A DNA stretch of 64,000 nt from Leishmania donovani (Eukaryota; Euglenozoa; Kinetoplastea; Trypanosomatida; Trypanosomatidae): the NCBI RefSeq assembly GCF_000227135.1, contig NC_018241.1:415329-479328 (forward strand). Direction: 5' to 3'. The number at the start of each line of letters is the position of its first letter. The stretch's first letter is position 1. Below, piece after piece: positions 30,192-43,400 of the stretch. The translations under genes and the position numbers were made by a program. Below the pieces are notes generated by a model, which did no database searches, had not been told where the DNA came from, and saw nothing but the letters and a program-made list of their open reading frames with translations.

Positions 30192-31378
30192 CGTCACGCT
30201 GGGGCGCCCTGTTTCGTTAAATAAGAGCGTGGAAGGGCAGAAGAGAGACCGCAGCAGGGCTTTTCGTCAAGGTGTAGAGGCACATAATCTGCGGTTCGGT
30301 GAGCTAAAAATCGAGAATGTAATGACGAAACCTCTAAATACCATTTTTCACAGCCGTGATCGCCGCTTTGAATAAATTCATGACGATAACGCTATATGGA
30401 GGTCAAACGAGGAGGGGGCGGGGGTTTGAAGAAGAAGCCAAGTTGAGGTACTTGCTGGGAAAGGGCCACATCAACGGGTTTGAGTTGACACAGAGGGAAA
30501 GAGCGAGCTCTCTGGACACACTGAGCATTGTGTGGTGTCGTCGAAAAGGTCGTGCATTGCACGTAGACGCAGCTCAGACATGATAATACAGTGGTCGACG
30601 CTGATGGAAAGAGGAACGGCTGCTCCCTCTCGCCATGGTGTCGGACTTCGCCAGTGAAGCCTACGACTAGCATTTGCACGATCGCCATTTTAACTCATTG
30701 CTCATGGATCGAGCCAGCTCGACAGCGATCAAGAGCGGCACTGACTGAAAATGACATCGAGTTGCTTTTTCTGTATTTCGCTGTTCAGCAGCCTTTACGA
30801 ACATGTGTTGCGAAAATCATTCTAGAGAGCCATGCCGAAGTACGTTTTTTTTTTTTGACCTACTGTGCCTGATAAAGATCGACCTGCTTGCGGGTAAACT
30901 AGCGTGACAGCAGGCGCGGAAATAAAGAAAACGACAAAAAATACGTTTATGACTTTCAGAACTTGATTCTGACAGAAGCACCTTTATATGAGGGTGCGCC
31001 TCTAAGCCTCAAGACATTTGCTCGCCACAGTCTCGATGTGTATGCCAATGTCGCGTCTCGCGACCCTCCCAAAGGTGATTGTGTATCCAAGAGAGAGAAT
31101 AGAAGTTTTTGTTTTCAAACAGGTTAAGGGAAAAATTTAGTGCTGTGAGTGATGAGTTCAGACTGAGGCTGTTTATGTGTAGCCTTTTGCCTTACCGGAG
31201 TACTTTTGGTTTAAGCGCACCCGCGACCCCCTCTTAACGGCAAGGCTGGTAGGAAACAGCTATAGAAATCGCGTGTTACCAGAGAGGTACCGCTTTTTCA
31301 CTCCCGAAAGCGTCTTTTCCCTATGTGCTGCAAAACTCTTAGCTCTCTATGACTTTATTTGTCCTGGCCTTGTGTTCC

Positions 31379-31420
31379 TTTTTTTTTTGATTTTACTGCT
31401 GATGGGTGATATGCGCAAAG
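31379..31420 (+). promoter_or_regulatory. Predicted trans-splice acceptor for the dynein mRNA
   Basis: A ten-base T run (31379-31388) inside a pyrimidine-rich stretch is followed by the first AG at 31419-31420, which would give a 5' UTR of about 50 nt before the ATG at 31471. It is a pattern-based prediction. Confidence 0.45.
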
Positions 31421-31470
31421 GTGGACGAGGATTTTTGTCGTACACAATCGCATACAAGCAGCAGTGAAAA

Positions 31471-34400
31471 ATGATGTCCACAAAGATCATTCAAGAACTA
31501 AAGGAGCTGCCCTTGAACACAGTCGAGGATGCGCAGAAGTTTTTCTCCATTGTTGCTGATGTAAAAGCGCAAGGCATCGCGCTTCCACCCATCACCCATA
31601 TGTTTTTTGCACGAGTTGACGCGGGCCTTCACTTCGAGCCGTACCACATTCGCACAATATGTCGTGATAACCGTCCGATGAACTACTACGTTGTGACAAA
31701 GGATCACGTGATTCACGTCAATCGGCGCGACGGGGAGTACAACGTAGTCGCGACCTTGGAACAGTGGCTGCTAGAAGCAAAGTGCTTCAACAGAATCTGT
31801 AAATTTGCTTTTTTCAGAAATTACATTCTTCACAAAGCTCTCCTACGCCTCCTAGAGAGTGCGCGACGCACAAAACTTGAGAGAATTCGTGCAGTTCTCT
31901 CAAAACGACTTCTATTGGCAACACCGACGTTCCAAAAGGATCTGATTGCACTGAGGCGAAAAGCCTTTGATTTTCAGTGGACTCCTGTCACGGAAGGCTT
32001 CCAAACAGTTCTTTCCTTGCAAATTAGCGGCGATAAAGGCAATGCTGCCGGGCTCTCAACCGACGAGTTTGCCGAAATGCAGGATGATTACGGGAAATCG
32101 CTCCAGCGGAAATTTGCATCTCTCCTGCTAGACATTTTGAGTGTAGTTTCGGAGCGGGTGGAAAGCGTCACACAACTTGTCTCGACAATGCGAGTGATCG
32201 AAAAATACCCGGGTGCTACGGGATGCGTCAACAAAGACGTAACTGCAAAGGAGCTCCTCAAACGGCAAAGGGAGCAAAAGCGCCTGGTCGTAGATTACGA
32301 AAAGCTTCCTTCTTATATTCGACTGGTGCATCATTTTCAGCTCGAAAGCACGTTTCAGCAGGCATGCTCTACCTTTTTTGACCTGGAAGGCGCAGTTCGA
32401 AGACGAGCGGCAATCTTGCGTTGGCGGTTTCGGGTGGAATGCATAGTCGAGGGCCGCAAGGAGCTTTCTCTGTTTCCTCCAAAAGAGCATGTGACCAAAA
32501 CGGCTGAAGCAGCCATGAACAAGTGCATCGATTTGCTCTCCGGTTTACCGACGTGCGTCGGGTCTGAGGCTCTGAAGCCGTTTACGACTATGATGAAGAC
32601 AGCAACTGTACGCAGCGCGCTGCTCGGCGATGCCCTCATCTCCATCTACAAAAAAGGAGTCCTCCAGCTTATTGAGGCGGACTACGATGAGGCAAAAAGC
32701 AAGCTGTCGTCCTACGAGCCGCTTGTGGCCGTGTCGCAATTTTTAGCCGAGTGGCAGGACGTTTCGATGAACTGGGACAGCACTCTGTCCCATGAAGATT
32801 CGCTTTTGGTGTCCATAACAGAGTCCGAAATCCGTGGCTACGCAACAAGGGCTTACAAAGCACAAAGCGAAATTATGAAGCTGTCGAATCGAACCTACGG
32901 AACAATTGTCGTTGAATGTGACAAGACACTGCAGAAGCTGGTTGCCCAGCTTAAAGGCGTCTTGGTCGACATCGAAGCAGCCCTGGGGCAGCTTATCAAG
33001 CTGAATTTCCGTTACTTGAAGGCAGAATGCGATTCTTGGGTGGGAAAGCTCAGCCTTCCAGACATAACCCTCGGCCAATTCATCAATTGGTATTTAGGAC
33101 TGCAAGATTCGGGGTCCATTTTCGACGAATTCTCCAACAATGTGGTGGATATACAAAATCTACATCGATTGCTATGTGAATTGCGCGAAAAATCCAACGC
33201 AGGCGTTATTAGTGATGAGGTGGATTACTCGTCCGTCTTGCGTGTTCCGTTTCAGTGCGCAGTAACAGAGGCTCGAAAATACTACCTTTCGAATTCTAGC
33301 AGGATCAAGGAAATGCTGCTTGCCGAGCACACCCGCATCATCGCGTGTGCCACAAGCACGACAAAGCGACTGGCGAGTGAGTGCAGCAATGAAAAAGCAA
33401 ACGAAATTGGTGCGCCGGTTACGCAAAAGCTGGAGGATGTTCGCGATGAACTCGTGCAGGCAAATAGCGAGGCAAAGCAGCTGGACATGTATGCACGAGT
33501 TTTAGAAATGCCGACGTTCAACTGGTCGGAGATCGCCGTGGCCGAGGATGAACACCGAAAATATGTGGAGCTGTGGAACGTGCATAAGGAAGTCACCGAT
33601 TTGCGACGCCGCCTTGATACAAAGACTGTGGAAGAAATTGACGGACAAGAGCTTAAGGACACGATAGTTTCGTTGTTTCAGCGCGCATTCAAGGCGCAAA
33701 AAAGTACCCCGGGCGGCACCGCCGATTATTTAGTAAAGTCACTTGCGGTTGAAAAGGCCAATGTGCCCATGTACGTTGAGTTGTGCAACCCGGCGTTGAA
33801 GGAAGCGCATTGGTTACAGCTGTTTCAGAATACGAGCATACAACCCATTCCCTCCGCAAAACGCACGCTGCGTTCCCTGGAGGCGGCCGGTCTCATGGCA
33901 GACGAGCACTCAGCAGCTGTGCGTGAGGTTGTTTCCAGTGCCGTAGGCATTTACGAGCTGGAGCAGCAGCTCAAGAAGCTGCAGAACTATTGGGCAAATC
34001 ACTTGTTCGTGGTTGTTCCCTATGGCGGGCGGTCAAACGCGTTCGTCGTGGACGCCGTTGATGCAACGCTGGAGGAGCTCGAAGAGCAGCAAATCGTGGT
34101 GCAGACGTGTCTTACCTCCAAGTACCTTGCCCCCGTCCTGACGGAGATGAAGGAGTGGGAGGCTAAGCTTAGTTTGATTCACTCCGTTCTCATGGAGTGG
34201 GTTGGGGTGCAGAAGACATGGATGTATTTGGAGTTCATCTTCACGAGTGACGACATTAAGCGCCAGCTCCCAGACGAGTCTCTTCTGTTCTCCTCCGCCG
34301 ACCGCTTTTTCGGCTCACTGATGAAGCGCTGCTCCGAAGACCCACATATGGCGCCGCTGTGCCTCGAAGGTAACGGCGACACCCTGAAGAAGCTGCAAAA

Positions 34401-37400
34401 GTGCACCTACCAGCTGGAGTGTATTCAGAAGAAGATTGATGAATACCTTGAGACGAAGCGTGTGGCATTCCCGCGGTTTTACTTTCTCTCGAATGACGAG
34501 TTGCTGTCAATTTTGTCCGACTCTCGCAACCCGCTGGCAGTGCAGCCGCACTTGCAAAAGTGTTTTGACAACATCAAGGCTCTGGTTTTCGCGGATGAAA
34601 AGACGATTGTGGCCATGCGGAGCTCTGAGGGCGAGGAGGTGCCGTTCACGCATCCCGTCAAAGTGATAGGCAACGTGGAGAGCTGGCTGAACGATGTCGA
34701 GCGCGCGATGCGGGCGACGCTGTTTGATTGCCTGGCCGCGTGCCTGCGTGGGTACACGACGGAACACCGAACAAAGTGGTTTTTTGAGCACCCGGCGCAG
34801 TGTGTGGCGACAGTTGACCAAATCATGTGGACCAGTGAGGTGGAGGAAGTCATCACGGCGACCGGCAGCGGGGATTCTTCTGCGTGGCCGTCGTATCAGG
34901 ACCGCTTTGGCGAGCAGCTTCTCCAGACGGTGGAGCTCGTGAAGCTTTCTCTCACTGCGTTGCAGCGCACCGTAGTATCCAACCTTATAGTGGTTGATGT
35001 GCACTGCCGAGACGTTTGCGCGGACCTGGCAGCTGACTCCCCTAGCGCGGCGCCGCATCCATGCAGCTCAGTGCTCGATTTCGGGTGGCAGAAGCAGCTG
35101 CGTTTCTACTACGGCCTACCGACTAGCGTGCATGGGCCCGGCGGTGCTGCAGAGATGGCCGACTGCTTTGTTCGGCACGGCGCGGCGGAGCTCCCCTACG
35201 GCTATGAGTACCTTGGCAACCAACCGCGCCTCGTCATCACTCCACTCACAGAGCGCGCCTTCTTGACATGCACGGCGGCGTTACACATGCAGAAGGGAGC
35301 TGCGCCGCAGGGCCCGGCCGGGACCGGCAAGACGGAGTCTGTCAAGGATTTGGGCAAGGCTCTTGCTCGAACCGTTGTTGTGTTCAACTGCTCCGACGGT
35401 CTTGACTACCGCATGATGAGCCAAATGTTCGCAGGGCTGGCGCAGGCCGGCGCGTGGGCGTGCTTTGACGAATTCAACCGTATCGAACTCGAAGTGCTCT
35501 CCGTGGTGGCTCAGCAGATGCTCGACATCACCACTGCCATCACGCAGAGGCAGACCTTTATGAAGTTCGAGGGCCATCACATCAAGCTGCACACCAACTT
35601 TGGCGTCTTCATCACCATGAACCCCGGCTACGCCGGGCGCACGGAGCTGCCCGACAACCTCAAGGCTCTCTTTCGACCCGTATGCATGATGATCCCGAAC
35701 TACGCCCTCATTGCCGAAATTATGTTCTACGCCGAAGGCTACGGCAAGGCTCAGTCACTCGCGGCCAAAATGATTCGTCTCTACTCGCTGGCGTCGCAGC
35801 AGCTGTCGAAGCAGGATCACTACGACTTTGGCATGCGCGCTGTCAAGAGCATTCTCGTCCTCGCCGGGCGACTGAAGCGCGCTGACCCGGATTCGGACGA
35901 AGAGCTGCTGCTCGTGCGTGCCATTCGCGAGGCGAACCTGCCCAAATTCCTCGTGGACGATCGTCACCTCTTCATGGCGCTGCTGCACGACTTCTTTCCT
36001 ACCATCGTGGAGGTGGCCCCGGCATCGGTCAGTGAGGTTATCCTCAGCGAGGCGAAACGCTTCTTGACAGAGGAGCTTGTGCACACGTCTCCGTCCAGCC
36101 CTGAGGCTCAGATGCGGCTGCAGCCCACGAAGGGGCTGCTCTTCAAAACGCAGCAGCTGTTCGACACCCTCATGACTCGTCATGGATTGATGCTGGTGGG
36201 TCACACCATGACGGGCAAGACCACGGTGCGCGACACTCTTGCGTCGGTGTTGACGCGCCTTGGGCGGGTGCTGGACATGACCCCTGCCCCGGGAGCCGAG
36301 GGTGGTGATAGCGGCAACGGCAACCCAGGTGCCAAAGGCGGGCTGGCCGCGACGCGGAGGCACACCCTTGCCGCTTCCATGCGTGCACTCGATGCGCGGT
36401 GTCAGTCGTACTTCACCGCCACCCACGCCACGGTCTGCAACCCAAAGGCCATTTCGATGACGGAGCTGTACGGCGACGTGAATCCCCTCACCCGTGAGTG
36501 GCAGGACGGGGTCTTCTCTGCCATGGTGCGCGAGCTGGTGAAGCAGAGCGCAGCGCAGCACGGGCGCGCGGCGACGCGGCACTGGGTCATCTTCGATGGA
36601 CCGGTGGACGCCGTGTGGGTTGAGAACCTGAACACCGTGCTCGACGACAGCAAGATGCTCTGCCTCGTGAATGGGGAGCGTATTCGCATCCCTGACACCA
36701 TCTCGCTCCTTTTCGAGGTGCAGGATTTGCGTGTCGCGTCACCTGCTACAGTGTCGCGCTGCGGCATGGTCTACGTGGACGAGGAGTGCGTTGACGGTGG
36801 ATGGTCGCCGCTGCTGCAAAGTCTTTCCCAGGCAGCCGCTCAGGAGCTGAGGGCCCAATGGCGCCACGACCGTTTCCTGCAGCTTTGCGGGTCTCTCGTA
36901 CCACCCCTGCTGCAGGTCGTTCGAGAGGAGTGCAAGGAGTACATCGGCACTTGCAACGCACAGCTGACGCTGAACCTCTTCTACTTGATGAAGGCAGCTG
37001 TGCAGCACCTACAGGGCGTGATGGAAGAGGATCGGCAAGAGCAGCAAAAACAGCTGCACGATGACGCGGCAGCGTTCGTGCTCGATTCCGGTGCGTCGCG
37101 ACAGTCAACCGACTCCACATTACGGCGCTTTTCTCGCCGCCGCAGCTCGCGTGTCACACGCACTGCCGTCCTCGTGCGCGGAGACGCCGTCTTCGATGCG
37201 CTGTTTTTGCAAAGCTGTGCCTGGGGCCTTGGCGGAAACCTGACGGAAACCACGCGCGCACGCTTCGCGGCAGCGATGCTGCCGCTGGTCCGCAAAGGGG
37301 CGCTCAACTTCCCCGCGGACGCCGAGGCCGAGGGATGTGGTGTGTTCGACTACGGCGTTGACTACGAGATTGGTGACTGGCGGCGTTGGTCAGAGATGGT

Positions 37401-40400
37401 ACCGGAGTTCCACTACAACGCTAGCGTCTCCTACTTCGACCTCCTCGTGCCGACGGAGCAAACGGCCGCGCTGCAGTATCTCTTGCGCAGCGCCACAACC
37501 ACTCATCATCACATGCTGCTCAACGGCTTGACGGGCACCGGCAAGTCGTCCACAGTGAACAGCTACCTGCTGCAGACCTTGCACACCGAGGACGCCGCGA
37601 GCTCGACGGCGGCCTTCCGCTTCACGCTGTCCGCCCAGACATCCGCGCAGGCGCTGCAGAACACAATTGAGATGAAGCTGACGCGGCGCAAGGGCGACCG
37701 CGAGTTTGGCGCTCCGTCCGGCAAGACCATGATGATCGCCGTCATCGACGACTGCAATGTGCCGCAGCTGGAGGAGTACGGGGCGGCGCCGCCTGTGGAG
37801 TTGCTGCGGCAGATGATTACGCAGGGCGGCTTCTACGATCGCAAGCGGCTCTTCTTCAAGGAGGTGGTACAGACGATGCTGATAGCCTGCTGTGGCGAGC
37901 CAGGCGGCGGCAAGAACGAGATGACACCTCGCTTCACATCGAAGCTGCTCTGCTTCTGCGCCCCACAGCTAACGGAAACGTCGATGAGGTCCATCTTCTC
38001 CGCCATCTTGAAGGGCTTCTTCTACGCGCGCGGCTTTGCGACCGAGGTGGCCGCTCTGGCGGACGCCGTAGTCGACAGCACCCTGGAAGCGTATCGCCGC
38101 ATCGCCGTGGAGTGTTTGCCCACCCCAGACAAGACACACTGCACTTTCAACTTGCGAGACGTCAGCAAGGTGTTTCAGGGCATTCTACAGGTCAAGCCCG
38201 CTCACTGCGCATCTCCTCAGGCCCTCATCGACCTCTGGAGCCACGAGGCGTCTCGTGTCTTCCACGATCGCCTGATCGACGACACCGATCGCGGCTGGTG
38301 GTGGCGCTGCTGTGCCGAGGTGATCGAAAAGCACTTCTGCGGTGATGTCACGGCCGCTAACGCAGACGCGGCCGACACAGACGGGACGCAGCCCGTGCCG
38401 TCTCCACTGCCCGCCCCAGATCCTGTACAGCTCGGGACCATCTTCTATGGTGCCTGGGTCAACCGCGATTACCAGCGCATTGGCCAAGACACGTCGCTGC
38501 AGGTGGTGGCGCAGCAGCACTTGGCCGAGTACAACACGCAGAGCACCACACCCATGAATTTGGTCTTCTTCGACCAAGCGGTGCAGCACTTGTCGCGCAT
38601 CTGCCGCATTGTGAGCCAGCCGCGCGGCCATGCGCTGCTCGTCGGCGTCGGCGGAAGCGGCCGCTCATCGCTCTGCCGCCTCGCCGCCTTTATGATGAAC
38701 ATGGACGTGCAAACGGTCCACATAGCACGCAACTACGGCATCGAGGAGTTCCGAGACGAGGTGCGGAAGGTGCTGCTAGATAGCGGCGCACGGGGCAAGG
38801 AGGTGGTTTTTGTCATCTCGGACTCGCAGCTGGTGCATAGCGAGATGCTGGAAGACATCAACAACCTTCTTAACACCGGCGAGGTGCCGGGGATGATGGG
38901 GCTGGAGGACATGGAGACGATTGTGCGGTGCTGCCGCGAGGCGTCGCTCGCCTCCGGTCGCCCCGACACGCGCGCTAGTGTGTACGAGTACTTCGTTTCA
39001 CAGAGTCGCGAGCGGTTCCACCTGTGCCTGTGCATGTCCCCGATGAGTGGCGTCTTCCGCGATCGGTTGCGCATGTTTCCTGCGCTGGTGAACTGCACTA
39101 CGATCGACTGGTTCTCGGAGTGGCCGCAGGAGGCCCTCCGCGCCGTGGCGAAGTCGACGCTCTCGAGTGCTGCTCGAGATGGCGCCGCGGGGCCCGGCAC
39201 GGACCAGCTGAGCGCTCTCATGGTCTTCCTGCAGTCCACCGTCAAGGACGCGGCAGAGCGATTATACGCGCAGCATCGGCGGCGCACCCACGTGACCCCG
39301 ACCAGCTACTTGGCGGTGCTCACGCTCTACAACACGATGGGCCGGCGGCTGCGGCGCGATCTGCAGGCCAGCGCCAACCGATACCGCAACGGACTGAAGA
39401 AGCTCGACACGGCGAAGTCGACGATTGCGCAGCTGCAGCAACAGATCCGCGAGATGCAGCCTGGACTGGCAGCTGCGGCGAAGCAGGTGGAGGAGCAGAA
39501 GCAGACACTGGCTGTGGAGCAGCTCGAGGCGAATCAGATGAAGGAGGCGCAGTCCAAGGAGGAGGCGACGGCGCTGCAACTCATGAATGAGGCGGAGTCG
39601 ATCCGCCGCGAATGCGAGGAGGGGCTGCAGCAGGCGTTACCGGCCCTCGAGGCGGCCAAGCAGGCACTCGAGACGCTGAGCGCCAAGGACATTCAAGAAA
39701 TCAAAACCTTCACGACGCCGCCGAGCAACGTGGAAAAGACGATGAATGCCGTGCTTGTGCTGCTGGGCGAGAAGGATGGCTGGGCGAGCGCCAAGACATG
39801 CCTCGGAAAGCTTGACTTCATCTCTCGATTGACAGGGTACCCACGCGACTCTATCACCGCCGCGTGCATTCGCAAACTCGCCGTATTCGTGCAGGATCCT
39901 GACTTCGTGCCGGACATCATCGAGAAGACGTCGCTGCCATGCCGATCCATGTGCATGTGGGTGCATGCCATGTACAAGTACTACTTCGTCGCCAAGGAGA
40001 TTGCGCCGAAGCGTGCGCGGCTGGCGGGGGCAGAGAAGAAGGTGGAGGTGGCACGCAAGGAGCTACAGGCGAAGCAGGTGGCTTTGCAGAAGGTGCTCAA
40101 CCACATTAGCGACCTACAGGCTGCGGCTGCTGCGGCGCAGGAGAAGGCTGATCACTTCCAGCGACAGATAGAAACCGCCATGGCGCGACTCGTGCGCGCC
40201 GATCAGCTCATCTCCGGACTCGCCTCCGAGCGTGTGCGCTGGAAGGAGGCGCTGGCGAAACTGGAGACGCAGCTGGGCTGCGTGGAGGGGACTGCGGCTC
40301 TGGCCGCCGGCTGCGTGGGCTACCTCGGCCCCTTTCCGCTGGACTACCGAGAGGTTCTGGTGGAGCAGTGGCGCTCGGAGTGCGCGGCGCTGCACATCCC

Positions 40401-43400
40401 CTTCGACGCCACCTATTCCCTCGAGGGCATTGAGACGGAGGCGACGGTGCAGCAGTGGGCACTACAGTCCCTGCCGCGTGACACGTACTCCATTCAGAAC
40501 GCTACGATCCTTTACAGGACGACGCAGTGCTGCTACATGATCGATCCGCAGGGGCAGGCGAATGCATTTGTGCGAAAGCTGGAGCGCAGTCGCTCAAGCG
40601 GCGCTGCAGGCCTGCTGCAGCTGAAGCTGAACAGTCCGAACTTCATGCGACAGATAGAGAACGCCGTTCAGAAGGGACAGGCGGTGCTTCTGGAGGATGT
40701 TGGCGAGACACTCGACGCAGCACTGGATCCGATTCTGCTGAAGCAAGTGCACCGTGTGGCTGGTCGCGATGTCATCACACTTGGCGACCGCGAGGTCACC
40801 TACGACGACCGATTCCATCTGTACATTACGACGAAGCTCGCGAACCCCGTGCTGACGCCGGAGCTGCAGGTGAAGCTGACGGTGATCGACTTCACGGTGA
40901 CACGGGAGGGGTTGGAGGAGCAGCTGCTCGCCGACATTGTCGGCTCAGAGCGGGCGTCGCTGCAGCAGCGCGGTGATCGCTGCGTTATTTCGATCGCGGC
41001 GAATCGCGAGGAGATTGCAGCTCTCGAGGCGCAGGTCCTGCAGCAGCTGAGCGACGCCACCGGTGACGTCCTGGACAATGCCGAGCTCATCCAGGCGCTG
41101 CAGACCTCGAAGGTGACGTCCGAGAAGATCGCCGTCGAGCTGGCCGCGGTGGAAGAAACGAACAAGACGATCAATGCCACCCGTGACGTGTACCGCCCGC
41201 TGGCGGTGCGCGGCTCTCTGCTGTACGGCGCGATTACGCAGATGTCCAAGGTGGACCCCATGTACGACTACTCGCTGCCCTTCTTCAAGAACCTGGTCGT
41301 CTCCGTCTTGGCCAGCACGCGGCGCCAGCGACCGCAATTGCAGCAGCCGCATCGCTCGTCCTCGATCTCCGCCTCGTCCATGATGCTCGGCAACGGCAGC
41401 TTGAATGGGAGAGGGGCGCAGAACTGCCACTTGAGCCTTGCGCCGACGGACAGCAACCATGGCCTGCCTGGCGCGGACGCTGAGGAGGAAGAAGAGGCTG
41501 CTGCGGCGATGTCTGAGGCCGAGGTGGAGGCGCGCGTCGTGATGCTCGTGGAAGAGGTGACGTGGATGAGCTACCGCGTTCTGTGCCGCGGCCTCTTCGG
41601 TCCCCACAAGCTGCTCTTCAGCTTCGTGCTAGCAACGACGTTGCTACGCAGCACGGGCCAGATTACGAAGGAGGAGTGGGAATTGTTTCTCTGCGGCGGG
41701 GCGGGACGGGCGCTGCTGCCGGCCTTTGCCGCCGCCGGCGGAGAGGGCAGTGACGGTGCGACGGTGCAGCGCCCTGGGTACATGTCAAGTGGAACGTGGA
41801 TCGACTTTGGCGCCATTTGCGGCCTTGAGGCTTTTGCTGAGGTTTGTGAGAGCTTCATCGCATCCTTGGCGGACGCTTCCGACTTCGGCGACGCGGATCT
41901 TTCTGGTGACGGACCGCTGCCGTGGACGACGTGGTTTACCGAGACCTACGGTGCGGAGGTGCTGACTCGGCTGCCGGCGTCGTTGGCTCACCTGTCGTTG
42001 TGGCACCGCGTGATGGCTGTGAAGATCCTTCGGCCGAACAAGTTCCACTACATGGCGGCTCAGCTCGTTGCGGACACGCTGGGGCAGCGCTACACCATCG
42101 CTCCTCCCTTGGACCTCGAGGAGGCCTTCCTGGAAAGCACCAAGATGACGCCGATCATCTTTATTCTTTCACCCGGCGCAGACCCGACATCGCTATTCCT
42201 CAGCTTCGCAGAGGAGCACGGCTTTGCCGGGCGCAAACACATGCTCTCTCTCGGGCAAGATCAAGATGTGCGTGCCACACAGATGATCCGGGAGGGGCAG
42301 CGCGAGGGCGCCTGGGTGTACCTGCAGAACTGCCATGTGTACGCATCATGGATGCCGCAGCTGCAGGTGCTCGTCGAGAGCATGAACCCGAGCGAGATAC
42401 ACGCCGACTTCCGACTCTGGTTGACGAGCAACCCATCACCGAGCTTCCCTCCACTGGTGCTTCAGGCAGGCCTGAAGCTCACGCAGGAGCCGCCGATGGG
42501 GCTACGGGGAAAGGTGCTGAGCACTTTGCGGAGTACCGTGGTGGCGGATGTTTGGGCCGCCACCGCTTCTGCCGCGGACGTCGGGAACGCCGACTCCAAC
42601 GACGCCTCCGTCTCTGCGTCGTCGCCAGCCGTCTTGCGAAGCGGGCATCCCTCCATCGAGTTGCAGCGACTTGTCTGGACACTCGCGTTCTACCACGGCA
42701 CTGTGATGGAGCGACGACGCTATCGCCCGCTCGGGTGGAATAACTCCTACGACTGGGGCATGGCTGACTTCGAGGCAGGGCTGGCGACGCTGCAGACGGC
42801 TCTTGATCGCTGCAAAGACGGCGGTGCAGGTCTGCCGACCGAGGAGTTGTGCTACATGCTGGGCACGCTCGACTTCGGCGGACGCGTGACGGACGAGTGG
42901 GATACGCTGTGTCTGCAGGTACTGACGCGCCGCTTCTTCGACGCAGACGCTCCAGGCACGACATCGCAGAAAAAATTACCGCAAGACACCATCACGCCAC
43001 CTCCGTTCCCCAAGGATGGCGTTAGTTATGCAGCACTGCTGCAACTCGCCGAGGCGACCTTCACCGCTGGCCGGGAAAGTCGAAAAGACGGCGATGGGGA
43101 GGATGAGAACGGGGAGAGTCCTGCGCGCTTCGGCTTGCATGACAACGCTACTCTGTCGGTGGAGCAGCAGCTCTCATTGGGACTTGTGGACGCGCTTGTT
43201 TTAATGAACGCCAGCGGGGCCGTAACCGGCGCGACTAGCGCGCGGCGTCGGAGCGCCAGCGGAGACCACGGCGAGGACGACGCCAAGGCAAGCGGCGACG
43301 AGGTGATGGAGAACCCTGTCGCTGCCGTGGCCCGCAAGTTGCTGGCGCAGCTGCCCCCTCTGCTGCCTCGCAAAGAGGCAGTGCTGGGCAGCATGACCTC

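Larger units (their letters stand above)
29263..31470. promoter_or_regulatory. Divergent strand-switch region
   Basis: Minus-strand genes end with COQ9 on the left and plus-strand genes begin with the dynein on the right. In Leishmania such divergent switches are the sites where RNA polymerase II starts both polycistronic units; they carry no sequence-specific core promoter that could be read here. The region is AT-richer than the chromosome arms except for a GC-rich island at about 29690-30195, which holds a coding remnant. I found no tRNA or snRNA gene. Confidence 0.75.

Noticed and set aside
29263..31470. tRNA or other Pol III genes in the strand switch
   Set aside because: I looked for A-box/B-box-like patterns and cloverleaf pairing and found none convincing.
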